Shown here: in pieces, positions 20,072 through 28,173 of the stretch
Position numbering within the stretch: the first letter of the stretch is position 1
Layout of the letters: the number at the start of each line of letters is the position of its first letter
Program-made: the position numbers and the translations under genes
NCBI RefSeq assembly: GCF_001668615.1
Contig: NZ_LZMC01000076.1
Location: 23,657-87,656 of the forward strand
Direction of reading: 5' to 3'
Origin: Mycobacterium sp. 1274761.0
GTDB taxonomy: Bacteria > Actinomycetota > Actinomycetes > Mycobacteriales > Mycobacteriaceae
DNA length: 64,000 nt
The notes under the pieces: generated by a model
What the model was told of the DNA's origin: nothing
What the model saw: only the letters and a program-made list of their open reading frames with translations
Databases searched by the model: none

Positions 20072-21991
20072 TCAGCGCGGTGGGTCGCCTCGCCAGGTGA
20101 AGCTGTTGACGTATTTGCCCATGTCGAGGGCAAGTTGCAGGTTCGCGCCTGACGGTTTACCGATTCCGGAATCGGGGCCGAACTGCCGGAACGGGCCTAC
20201 GGCCGCGGCGACAAGGGCGAGGTCGCGTTTCACCGCCACCATCGCGATCACCCGCATTCGCATGTAGTTGCTGTTGGCACCTTGGGGCCAGCAGTCGGCT
20301 ACCAGCCCGTAGCCGGGTTGGTAGCCCACCATCGCGTTGGGGATCTCATACGCCAGCTTGCTATCGGGAAAGGTGTCCCGCACAAGGCTTTTCGCGATCT
20401 GTTCAGGGGAGCGCCCGTTCGCCGGCCTGCTCATCAACTGCATGGTGCCGCCGTCACCACCAAGGAAATCGGCACGTACGCCGGTGGGGCTGGTGGTGAT
20501 CCGGTACGCCTGGCTCTCGGCGGGGTAGGACACGGAAAAGCTTCCATCTGGCGCGGTGAAACGGGGATTGACCGCGACGGGCTCGCCGGTTGGGGGGTGC
20601 CCGCATTCGGGCGGGCAGACGTAGCGTGCCGGTGGCTTGTGGATGATCACCGACAACGCGACCAGCGCGAGCGCCACGGCGACGATGCCGCTGCCCCAGG
20701 TCCGCAGCAGCCTGCCATGCGAGGTCTGCTGTATCGGCGCGCTGCTGTAGGCACCGGCGGTGGTGGAGTAGCCCGGATGTGTGGCGTCACCCGGTTCGTC
20801 GGCATCCGGGATCGTCGGTCGCGATTCGCGCCGGTGTCGTCGTGACGAGCGGGAGGCGGCCCTGGTCGCCGCCCCGCATGCAGGGCAGAACGCCATGTCG
20901 GGGACGACGTGGTGGCAGTGCGGGCACAGAATGGGGTCATCGGAATGGATTTCGTCGTGCTCCTCGTGCAGCAGTGCGAGATGCAGTCCGATTCGTAGTA
21001 ACAAGAGCGCGACCATTGCGACCGCCAGGTGGACGGCCAGCTGCAACCACTGCGGAATGTGGGTTATATCAACCAGTCCCAGCGCGGCGTAGACACCGAC
21101 CACGGCCGCGGCGAATAGGGCGAGCGCGGCACGGACACGTCCGGGATGCTGATGCGTTTTGCTGGGCGGTCGAGTGAACCACAGCGCCGCGCCGATGAGG
21201 CCGCCGACGGCCGCTGCCGTCAACGGCACCGCCAGCCCGCGAATGCCCGCCTCGACAATGAGGGACTGGACGGGGCGGCTGCGGGAGACCATTCCGGTCG
21301 CGAATTGTGGCGCCAACCGGGTGATCGTCGCCGCTGCGGTGAACGCCAGCGCCCCGAGTGCACCGATCCTGAAGCCGTCCAACGATTCCCGGTCCGACGG
21401 CCGCATCAGGCGCACCACCACAGCGGGCACGAGCATGACGATCATGCCGCCGACCGGGATGCCGAGACCTTCGCGAAGCATCCGCCCCGCTGCGATGCCG
21501 GCACCCAGCGGCACACCGTACGAGCGGGCGACCACCGCGCCGGTCAAGAGTACCCAGCCGACGCCGAGGCCGATGCCGAGTGCGGTGGCGAGAAATAATG
21601 TGCTGGTGGGCAAATCGCGTCGGGCATCGGTTTCGCGCATGTACAGAACGAACAAGAACGGCAGGCCGAGCGCGGCGACGGTGATCAACGCCGCGGGCAT
21701 CCGAAGCGAGGCAAACGTGACCAGGCCGACCAATACGACGATCAGCACGACGCGGAACGGCCTGCGGGAGCGGTGCGGTAGGTGTGGGAACAGCGAGCTG
21801 GCCAACGACGGCCGCAGCAGATGCTCGCCCGGCGCGGCGCCGTAGGCGCGGAGCCGCAACCACGGCGGGCCGTTTCCCTTACGGGCGGTGAGGAAGTCGC
21901 CGCACAACCCGCAGAATTGGCCTGCGGGGACGTCGGTTTGGCAGACCTGGCACTGCATCATGGCCGGCGCATCGTCGGTGGGCGTGCTCAC
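20072..21991 (-). CDS. Polytopic membrane protein with two zinc ribbons and an extracytoplasmic domain, 639 aa
   Basis: The first zinc ribbon (CQVCQTDVPAGQFCGLCG) is at about residues 14-31. About eight or nine membrane helices follow, then a second ribbon (CPHCHHVVPDMAFCPACG) near residue 345. Next come a charged linker, one more membrane helix (about 430-450) and a roughly 190-residue domain predicted outside the membrane. The stretch SLDGFRIGALGALAFTAAAT loosely recalls PrsW-type intramembrane proteases, but their EExxK motif is not evident, so I do not name it a protease. Its ATG overlaps the stop of the sedolisin gene by four bases, so the two proteins are made together. Confidence 0.75.
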   Translation of the reverse strand: MSTPTDDAPAMMQCQVCQTDVPAGQFCGLCGDFLTARKGNGPPWLRLRAYGAAPGEHLLRPSLASSLFPHLPHRSRRPFRVVLIVVLVGLVTFASLRMPAALITVAALGLPFLFVLYMRETDARRDLPTSTLFLATALGIGLGVGWVLLTGAVVARSYGVPLGAGIAAGRMLREGLGIPVGGMIVMLVPAVVVRLMRPSDRESLDGFRIGALGALAFTAAATITRLAPQFATGMVSRSRPVQSLIVEAGIRGLAVPLTAAAVGGLIGAALWFTRPPSKTHQHPGRVRAALALFAAAVVGVYAALGLVDITHIPQWLQLAVHLAVAMVALLLLRIGLHLALLHEEHDEIHSDDPILCPHCHHVVPDMAFCPACGAATRAASRSSRRHRRESRPTIPDADEPGDATHPGYSTTAGAYSSAPIQQTSHGRLLRTWGSGIVAVALALVALSVIIHKPPARYVCPPECGHPPTGEPVAVNPRFTAPDGSFSVSYPAESQAYRITTSPTGVRADFLGGDGGTMQLMSRPANGRSPEQIAKSLVRDTFPDSKLAYEIPNAMVGYQPGYGLVADCWPQGANSNYMRMRVIAMVAVKRDLALVAAAVGPFRQFGPDSGIGKPSGANLQLALDMGKYVNSFTWRGDPPR

Positions 21992-23592
21992 GCTGTCATC
22001 TTCTGCAGGATCAGAATGTTGCGCACGAGGTTGTCGACGTCGGGTGTGCCCAGGCCGGTGGCCAGGTCGTACCCGGGTGCGGCGATCGCGACCGCATTGC
22101 CGCCGAGGGTCACGTCGCGGAAGCCGGGCAGTCGTGAGCCCTCGGCGACCTTGTACAGCAACGGGTTCAGCTCACCGAGGGCGCGTCCGCCGTTGGCGAT
22201 CAGCCACTGGTTCATCACCGCCGCCAGCCCGGCCCACAGCGGTGCCGCTTGAGACGTGCCGCCGCCGACCAGTTGCTTGCCGTTGAACACGATCTTCACG
22301 CCGGTGAACTGGTCGGCGACCGCGGACACGTCGGGAGTGAGCCTGCGGCCCTGATCGCGGTCCGGCAGCACCGAGCGCTGCCAGCCGGGACGATCGAACA
22401 GGTTGGACACCCCGCCGCCACTTCCCAGCGACAGGGGGACGTCGAACCAGGCCTGTTCGGACTGCCACACGCCGGTGGCGTCGGTAGACAGGGTGGTGCC
22501 GCCGACGTTGGTCATTTCCGGCACGGAAGCAACGGAATCGAGACCGATGTCGGCATCGCTCGGTGGGGACGACCAGTCCTGACCGCCCTTGCATTCGAGT
22601 CCGGCGAGATCACCGCTGGCATTGAAAGCCGTTGTGCCCCTTGAGTGTGCGGTAGCGAGCGCAGAGCGCACCGGCGCCATGTCGGCTGCGGTGATGAGCT
22701 TGTCGCAACCCCATCCGATCGAGAAGCTCCACACCGCGTCGGGGAACTGCCGGTCGGCGGATTCGAGCATTGCCGCGATCTTCTCGTAGGCGCCACCACC
22801 ATCCACTGTGGGCCGCGCGTTGATGACGACCTTCTTCGCATCGGGCGCGATCGCGTGAGCGACCTCGAGGTCCATCGTGGTTTCGCCGCGGGGTTCGGCA
22901 GGCTGCCCGCCGACAACGGTGGGCGTGAACTTCGGCAGGCCGTACAGCGCCGCGAAGCTGTCGAGGTCGGCTTGGTCGAACCCGTCGAAGGCGAAGATCA
23001 CGATGGTCTGGCCCTTGCCGGTGAAACCCTGCGAGGTGAGCTTGGTGACGTTGTAGGTGTTGCGCAGTGCGCTGGGCTGCAGTCCCTGATCGGGCACGTC
23101 GGTGGGAATCATCGGTGGCTTCGACATGTGATGCGGCGTGTAGCTGAGGATCCTGCCGAGTTCGACGACCTCCGGCCGCAGTTCATGAGGCACCGACGGC
23201 TGCTGCGGGGATGCATAGAACAGCTGGCCGCGCCGCCCGCGGTAGTCGTGCACCTCGACGCCGAATGCGGTGCCCACGCTGTTGGCATCGCCTTCGACAA
23301 TGGCCCAATTCTGGCCGGGCCGCCATCGCACCGACAGGCCCCGGTGTCGTGCCCAACCCATCAGCCGGTCCGGATGGGACGAGTTTTGCAGGGCTACGGT
23401 CAGCTGAGTGTCATCGCGGTGGGAGGGCCCGAGATCCGTTGAGGCACTGAGCAACAACGCGAACGGGCCGCCGATCGACGCCGGCGTGTTGGGCACCCGC
23501 GTGACCCGCAGATCCGACGCAAGCACCAGCACCCCCGCCGCCGCAATCAGCGCCAGCAGTCGGTGCCCGGCGCTTGTCCGCCAACCGGGCAC
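21988..23592 (-). CDS. S53 (sedolisin/kumamolisin-type) serine-carboxyl peptidase, exported, 534 aa
   Basis: This secreted, acid-active type of protease has an N-terminal signal anchor (LLALIAAAGVLVLAS). A pro-region reaches to about residue 165. The catalytic domain has the Glu/Asp pair in GETTMDLEVAHAIAPDA and the nucleophile in GGGTSQAAPLWAGL. The C-terminal calcium site is FRDVTLGG...GYDLATGLGTPD. All catalytic positions are intact. GTG 23592 is nine bases after the lipoprotein stop. The operon order is lipoprotein, protease, zinc-ribbon membrane protein. The substrate is unknown. Confidence 0.9.
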   Translation of the reverse strand: MPGWRTSAGHRLLALIAAAGVLVLASDLRVTRVPNTPASIGGPFALLLSASTDLGPSHRDDTQLTVALQNSSHPDRLMGWARHRGLSVRWRPGQNWAIVEGDANSVGTAFGVEVHDYRGRRGQLFYASPQQPSVPHELRPEVVELGRILSYTPHHMSKPPMIPTDVPDQGLQPSALRNTYNVTKLTSQGFTGKGQTIVIFAFDGFDQADLDSFAALYGLPKFTPTVVGGQPAEPRGETTMDLEVAHAIAPDAKKVVINARPTVDGGGAYEKIAAMLESADRQFPDAVWSFSIGWGCDKLITAADMAPVRSALATAHSRGTTAFNASGDLAGLECKGGQDWSSPPSDADIGLDSVASVPEMTNVGGTTLSTDATGVWQSEQAWFDVPLSLGSGGGVSNLFDRPGWQRSVLPDRDQGRRLTPDVSAVADQFTGVKIVFNGKQLVGGGTSQAAPLWAGLAAVMNQWLIANGGRALGELNPLLYKVAEGSRLPGFRDVTLGGNAVAIAAPGYDLATGLGTPDVDNLVRNILILQKMTA

Positions 23593-23601
23593 CGGCGTGG
23601 A

Positions 23602-23880
23602 CTAGTTGTCGCCGGGTTCGGCGGTCGGAGCCGGAGGCGCCTTGATGTTGGGCGAGAACGGGTTCGGGCCAGTGGGATCGAGGCGCGGCGCCTTCTCCGT
23701 CGGCGAAGCGGGTGGCGGTGCCGTCGTGGTGGTCGTCGTGGTGGTCGTCGTGGTCGTGGTCGACGTCTCGGGAGCCTTCTCCTCCTCCTTCGCGCAGGCG
23801 GCGGACAGCCCGACCAGGGCGATGATTGCCGCGGCGCCGGCGATGGCCGGAATGCGACGAGCCGAACGACGTGTCGTCAT
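23602..23880 (-). CDS. Small lipoprotein with a 13-threonine tract, 92 aa
   Basis: A signal peptide (RRIPAIAGAAAIIALVGLSA) ends in the lipobox-like SAAC, with the lipidated Cys at about residue 29. A charged patch (AKEEEKAPE) and a run of 13 Thr residues follow, then a Pro-rich tail. Poly-Thr segments on mycobacterial surface lipoproteins usually act as flexible, often glycosylated spacers. ATG 23880 is the only sensible start. It is the first gene of the lipoprotein-sedolisin-membrane protein operon and may anchor or escort the protease. The Thr codons form a short simple-sequence tract that could vary in length. Confidence 0.8.
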   Translation of the reverse strand: MTTRRSARRIPAIAGAAAIIALVGLSAACAKEEEKAPETSTTTTTTTTTTTTTAPPPASPTEKAPRLDPTGPNPFSPNIKAPPAPTAEPGDN

Positions 23881-24063
23881 GATTTTCCTATCTGTCCCCC
23901 GACTTGCGAATTGACCGCTCCTGAGTTCTTTCCGAAGAAACAATATCCGAATAACGAATTACCGCCCACCGATGTGCAGGCGATTCCGCGGTAGGCGAAC
24001 GGTAGGCCCAGGCGGAGCCACCGGCGCTTGACGGTGTCGGTGGGCGGGTGTTTACTCGTCGTA

Positions 24064-24079
24064 TCGAACAAAGTTTCGA
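24064..24079. promoter_or_regulatory. LexA (SOS) box of imuA'-imuB
   Basis: The bases TCGAACAAAGTTTCGA match the mycobacterial SOS box TCGAAC-N4-GTTCGA at 11 of 12 fixed positions. They end on the base before ATG 24080. GTGTCGGTG at 24034-24042 also resembles the LexA-independent DNA-damage promoter motif TTGTCRGTG (8 of 9), but a matching -10 was not clear. Confidence 0.85.
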
Positions 24080-24814
24080 ATGACGGATGATTCTGATGGG
24101 GCGGAAGGTGCTGTTGTGACCGCTGCGATGGACCTGGATCGGCGCGGGCTTGACCGTGCTGAGCAGGTAGAACGCCTGCGCCGAAAGATGGCGGCGATAT
24201 CCGGGAAGGTCGGTCAGGGTCGACGCGGACAGATGGCGTCGAACGATGTCCTTCCGCAGTCGGAGAGTTTGCTGCCGCTGCCCGGATCCTCCGACGCCGA
24301 GGCATTACCGACCGCGTTGCCGAGGGGGACGGTGGCGGTGCTGGCGGGTGCCCGATCGCTGGCGCTGGGCATGGTGGCGTCGGTAACGGCGGCGGGCGGG
24401 CATGCGGCCATCGTCGGACAGCCCGACATCGGTCTGCTTGCGGCCGTGGAGATGGGAGCCGATCTCAGCCGACTTGCCGTCATCCCCGAACCGGGTGCAG
24501 ACCCCATTGAGGTGGCGGCGGTGCTGATGGACGGCATGGATCTGGTGCTGCTCGGCCTCGGCGGGCGCTGCGTGCCCGCGACCCGGGCGCGCGCCGTAGT
24601 GGCCCGTGCGCGGCAGAAGGGGTGCACGCTGTTGGTCACCGGTGGCGACTGGCAGGGCGCAACGGCTCGCCTGGAGGCGAGGGTCTGCGGTTACGAAGTG
24701 ACCGGTGGCAGCGGTGGCCGGCCCGTATCGGGATGCGGACGGATCAGCCGGGTGCGGTTGGCCATGCGGGCGAGGGGGCGGGCCGTTGGGTCGGTGCATG
24801 CGGTAGGCGAATGA
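24080..24814 (+). CDS. imuA': ImuA' component of the mycobacterial mutasome, up to 244 aa
   Basis: ImuA' is a RecA-like accessory protein needed, with ImuB and DnaE2, for damage-induced mutagenesis. The central fold is RecA-like ([23 protein letters not shown]), followed by [13 protein letters not shown] and [21 protein letters not shown]. The longest frame starts at ATG 24080, but that codon touches the LexA box, so the true start is probably downstream. GTG 24116 (232 aa) and an internal Met giving about 208 aa, closer to the M. tuberculosis protein, are candidates. The stop overlaps the imuB start (ATGA). Confidence 0.88.
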   Translation: MTDDSDGAEGAVVTAAMDLDRRGLDRAEQVERLRRKMAAISGKVGQGRRGQMASNDVLPQSESLLPLPGSSDAEALPTALPRGTVAVLAGARSLALGMVASVTAAGGHAAIVGQPDIGLLAAVEMGADLSRLAVIPEPGADPIEVAAVLMDGMDLVLLGLGGRCVPATRARAVVARARQKGCTLLVTGGDWQGATARLEARVCGYEVTGGSGGRPVSGCGRISRVRLAMRARGRAVGSVHAVGE

Positions 24815-26379
24815 GCGCGTCGCGGGTCCTGGCCCTCTGGTGTATGGATTGGCCCGCGGTGGCCGCAGCGGCCGCGGCCGACCTGGCTGCGACAACTCCT
24901 GTGGCGGTCACCCTGGCCAATAGGGTCATCGCCTGTTCGGCGTCGGCCCGTGCGGCGGGGGTGCGCCGCGGCCTGCGCCGCAGGGAGGCTCAGGCCAGGT
25001 GTCCGCAGCTGCACGTCGTCACCGCCGACCCGGCGCGCGATGCCCGTCATTTCGAGAACGTGACGGCCGCGGTGGACGATCTGGTGCCGCGCGCCGAGGT
25101 GCTGCGGCCGGGACTGCTGGCAGTGCCGGTGCGCGGCGCGGCCCGCTATTTCGGATCCGAGCAGGCCGCCGCCGAGCGGTTGATCGATGCGGTGGCATCA
25201 GCCGGAGCCGAATGTCAGGTGGGAGTCGCCGACCGGCTGCCCACCGCGGTCTTCGCCGCACGAGCCGGACGGATCATCGAGCCGGGCAAGGACGCGGTGT
25301 TCTTGTCCGCGCTGTCCATCCGGCAGCTGGCCACCGAACCGAGCCTCGCCGCACCCGGGCGGGAAGATTTGGCAGACCTGTTGTGGCGCATGGGGATCCG
25401 AAACATCGGACAGTTCGCTGCCCTCTCTCGCGCCGATGTGGCCTCTCGATTCGGGACTGACGCGGTGGCCGCACATCGCTTCGCGCGGGCCGAACCGACC
25501 CGCGGCCCGTCGGGACGCGAACCGCCGCCGGACCTCGACGCCATGATGGACTGTGACCCGCCGATCGACCGGGTCGACGCTGCCGCGTTCGCGGGCCGAT
25601 CGCTGGCAGGCGATCTGCATCGCAGTCTGGAGGCGGCAGGTGTCGGCTGCACCCGGCTGGCCATCCATGCCGTGACCGCCAATGGTGAAGAGCTGAGCCG
25701 GGTTTGGCGATGCGCGGAACCGCTGACCGAGGACGCGACGGCCGACCGTGTGCGCTGGCAGCTCGACGGTTGGTTGAATCGCCGCAATCCCAACGACCGG
25801 CCGACCGCGCCGATCACCGTGTTGCGGCTGCAGCCGGTGGAAGTGGTCTCGGCCGAGGCGTTGCAACTGCCGCTGTGGGGCGGCCTCGGCGAAGAGGACC
25901 GGTTACGCGCCCGCCGCGCGCTGGTTCGGGTGCAAGGTCTGCTCGGGCCCGACGCGGTGATGGTCCCGGTGCTCAGCGGCGGCCGTGGCCCCGCCGAACG
26001 CATCACCTTGACGCCGTTGGGTGACGAACCGGTTCCGCTTGCCGACCCCGGTCAGCCGTGGCCGGGACAACTGCCCGAGCCATCCCCGACCGTGCTGCTC
26101 GACGATCCGGTCGAAGTGCTTGACGCCGAAGGCAATCCGGTGCGGGTGACCAGTCGGGGGTTGTTCTCCGCAGACCCTGCACGGTTGACCGCCCCCGGCC
26201 GGGAGGGCGCATTGTCCTGGTGGGCCGGGCCATGGCCCGTCGACGAGCGGTGGTGGGATCCCGACCGCAAGGCCGGGCGTACCGCCCGGGCCCAGGTGCT
26301 GCTTGACGGAAAACCCGGGCAGGCGTTGCTGCTGTGCTACCGCCAGCGGAGGTGGTATCTGGAAGGCATCTACGAGTAG
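24811..26379 (+). CDS. imuB: ImuB, Y-family-like mutasome hub protein, 522 aa
   Basis: ImuB resembles a Y-family DNA polymerase but serves as the adaptor linking DnaE2 and ImuA' to the beta clamp. The N-terminus reads [16 protein letters not shown], where active polymerases have a catalytic Asp-Glu set that is not conserved here. The fingers/palm and little-finger regions extend to about residue 340. The clamp-binding motif QLPLWG is at about 351-356. A long C-terminal interaction region follows, ending in [22 protein letters not shown]. The ATGA overlap with imuA' implies coupled, LexA-controlled expression with dnaE2 at 31267. Confidence 0.94.
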   Translation: MSASRVLALWCMDWPAVAAAAAADLAATTPVAVTLANRVIACSASARAAGVRRGLRRREAQARCPQLHVVTADPARDARHFENVTAAVDDLVPRAEVLRPGLLAVPVRGAARYFGSEQAAAERLIDAVASAGAECQVGVADRLPTAVFAARAGRIIEPGKDAVFLSALSIRQLATEPSLAAPGREDLADLLWRMGIRNIGQFAALSRADVASRFGTDAVAAHRFARAEPTRGPSGREPPPDLDAMMDCDPPIDRVDAAAFAGRSLAGDLHRSLEAAGVGCTRLAIHAVTANGEELSRVWRCAEPLTEDATADRVRWQLDGWLNRRNPNDRPTAPITVLRLQPVEVVSAEALQLPLWGGLGEEDRLRARRALVRVQGLLGPDAVMVPVLSGGRGPAERITLTPLGDEPVPLADPGQPWPGQLPEPSPTVLLDDPVEVLDAEGNPVRVTSRGLFSADPARLTAPGREGALSWWAGPWPVDERWWDPDRKAGRTARAQVLLDGKPGQALLLCYRQRRWYLEGIYE

Positions 26380-26398
26380 GTGTTGTCCGGAGGGAATC

Positions 26399-27067
26399 AT
26401 GATGGGGACCGTCGTTCTGGTGCATGGCGCTTTCGTGGACGGCTCCAGCTGGCGGCCCGTGTACGACCTGCTGACCGCCGACGGCTACCGCATCGCTGTC
26501 GTGCAGAACCCCACCCTGTCGCTGCACGACGATGCGGCAGTGACGCGACGGACCATCGACGCGCTGGAGGGGCCGCTCGTGCTGGCCGGGCACTCCTACG
26601 GCGGCGCGGTCATCACCGAAGCCGGCACTCACGACAAGGCTGCCGCCTTGGTGTACATCGCGGCGTTTGCGCCGGACGCTGGCGAGACGGTGAAAGCGCT
26701 GGGCGGTGATCCTGATTCGCCGGACTTGCCGATCGTCGAGGGTCCTGGCGGATTCTTCTTTCAGAACCGGGATACGTTCCACGACGCGTTCGGCGCCGAC
26801 CTGTCGGCCGCCGACGCGGCGTTCTTGGCCGATTCGCAGGTCCCCTGGGGGGCTGATGCCATGGCGGGAGCGGTAACCGAACCGGCCTGGCGCAGCAAGC
26901 CAAGCTGGTATCTGATTGCCACCGAAGACCGCATGATCACGCCATCTGACCAGCGCGCCATGGCGAATCGGGCCGGCGCCACCACCGTCGAGGTGGCCGC
27001 CAGCCATGCCGTCTACATGACGCAGCCACGTGCCGTCGCCGCGCTTATTCGGCAGGCGGTCGGCTGA
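26399..27067 (+). CDS. Alpha/beta hydrolase, 222 aa
   Basis: This small cytoplasmic serine hydrolase of the EstC/hydroxynitrile-lyase-like group has the N-terminal strand and oxyanion region VVLVHGAFVDGSSW. The nucleophile is in AGHSYGGAVI (Ser about 71), the acid is in ATEDRMI, and the His is in AASHAVYMTQP. No signal peptide is present. ATG 26399 has an AGGGA ribosome site and follows imuB by 19 bases, so read-through from the SOS promoter is possible. The substrate is not known. It converges on iunH. Confidence 0.85.
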   Translation: MMGTVVLVHGAFVDGSSWRPVYDLLTADGYRIAVVQNPTLSLHDDAAVTRRTIDALEGPLVLAGHSYGGAVITEAGTHDKAAALVYIAAFAPDAGETVKALGGDPDSPDLPIVEGPGGFFFQNRDTFHDAFGADLSAADAAFLADSQVPWGADAMAGAVTEPAWRSKPSWYLIATEDRMITPSDQRAMANRAGATTVEVAASHAVYMTQPRAVAALIRQAVG

Positions 27068-27110
27068 TTCTCGCCGAGTTCGACGTTGCGGCAACTTTTA
27101 CGCGCAACCG

Positions 27111-28148
27111 TCAGGTCAGCTGGCGGGCGAATTGGCCGACACGGGCGATGAACCGGTCGAAGAAGGCCGCCGGATCGACATCAATACCGATGAGCGCGTT
27201 GGGCTCTCGACCCCAGCGTCCCGACCAGTCGGCGATGGTCATGCCGCGCGTCAACGTCCCGGTCAACTCGACGTCGACGGTGGCCGGCCGCGTCGACACC
27301 AGCCCGGGATCCAGCGCCACCGCAGCGGCCAGCGGGTCGTGCAGATGCGCGAGATAGCCGTCGTCGTGGTCGTAGTGGAATTCGAAGTAGAACCGCATCG
27401 CGTCCTCGAGCACCCGGATCAGCGGGTTGGCCGCCACCGACCGGGTGCCGCGCTTGTCGAGCACGCTCATCGCCTCAGACGCCGAACCGGCCTCGGTCGC
27501 GAGCCGGCCGAGCAGCGCAGGCGTCATCGCGATGTTCTCGGTCAGGTTCAGCCCCAACACGATCGGAAGATGTCGCGGCGGGTTGAGTCCCCACGCGGCC
27601 GACCATACGGAGAAGACCTCGTGGGCCGCCTCGGGATCGACGCTGACGTTCCACTCCGCGACCGGTGTCGTGTTCCCGCGGTATTCGAAGGCGCCGCCCA
27701 TGATGACCAGCCGGCGCAGCATCGTGGGCAGTGCGGGTTCCTGCCGCAACGCCAACGCCAAGTTCGTCAGTGGGCCGGTCGCCACCGCGATCAGCTCACC
27801 GGGATGGGCGCGTGCGGCGCTGACCCACGCCTGCGCCGCGTCGTGGGCGGTGAGTTGCCGATCGGTCGACGGCAGCGTGGCATAGCCCAAACCCTGCGGG
27901 CCGTGGGTGTCCTCGGCCGTGCGTAGCGGCGTGCGTAGGGGCTGCTCGGCACCTTTGGAGACCGGGATCCCCTCGACGCGGCACAACTCGAGCAGACCCA
28001 AGTTGTTGATGCAGACTTGTTGCACCGCAACGTTGCCCGCGGTGGAGGCGATGCCGACGACATCGGCGTCGGCGCTGCCGAACAAATAGACCAACGCCAT
28101 CGCGTCATCCACGCCCGTGTCGACGTCAACGAAGACGGGCTGCGGCAC
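27111..28148 (-). CDS. iunH: Inosine/uridine-preferring nucleoside hydrolase, 345 aa
   Basis: This enzyme hydrolyses ribonucleosides to base plus ribose for salvage. The calcium- and ribose-binding motif VDVDTGVDDAMALVY starts at about residue 7. Further ligands are in the VATGPLTNLALAL and GAFEYRGNTTPVAEWNV regions, and the C-terminal HLHDPLAAAVAL supplies Asp and His. GTG 28148 is supported by TATCGT (28155-28160, reverse strand) six bases upstream, so the mRNA is likely leaderless. M. tuberculosis has iunH (Rv3393) beside the ImuB gene, as here. Confidence 0.92.
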   Translation of the reverse strand: MPQPVFVDVDTGVDDAMALVYLFGSADADVVGIASTAGNVAVQQVCINNLGLLELCRVEGIPVSKGAEQPLRTPLRTAEDTHGPQGLGYATLPSTDRQLTAHDAAQAWVSAARAHPGELIAVATGPLTNLALALRQEPALPTMLRRLVIMGGAFEYRGNTTPVAEWNVSVDPEAAHEVFSVWSAAWGLNPPRHLPIVLGLNLTENIAMTPALLGRLATEAGSASEAMSVLDKRGTRSVAANPLIRVLEDAMRFYFEFHYDHDDGYLAHLHDPLAAAVALDPGLVSTRPATVDVELTGTLTRGMTIADWSGRWGREPNALIGIDVDPAAFFDRFIARVGQFARQLT

Positions 28149-28173
28149 GAGCTAACGATACTTCTGCCAGCAT

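Noticed and set aside
23710..23775. Repetitive GTCGTGGT tract as a repeat array or CRISPR remnant
   Set aside because: It lies in frame within the lipoprotein and simply encodes threonines; there are no spacers.
24034..24042. GTGTCGGTG as a LexA-independent damage promoter of imuA'
   Set aside because: The -35-like part fits, but no TANNNT element was found at the expected distance, so it is only mentioned with the SOS box.
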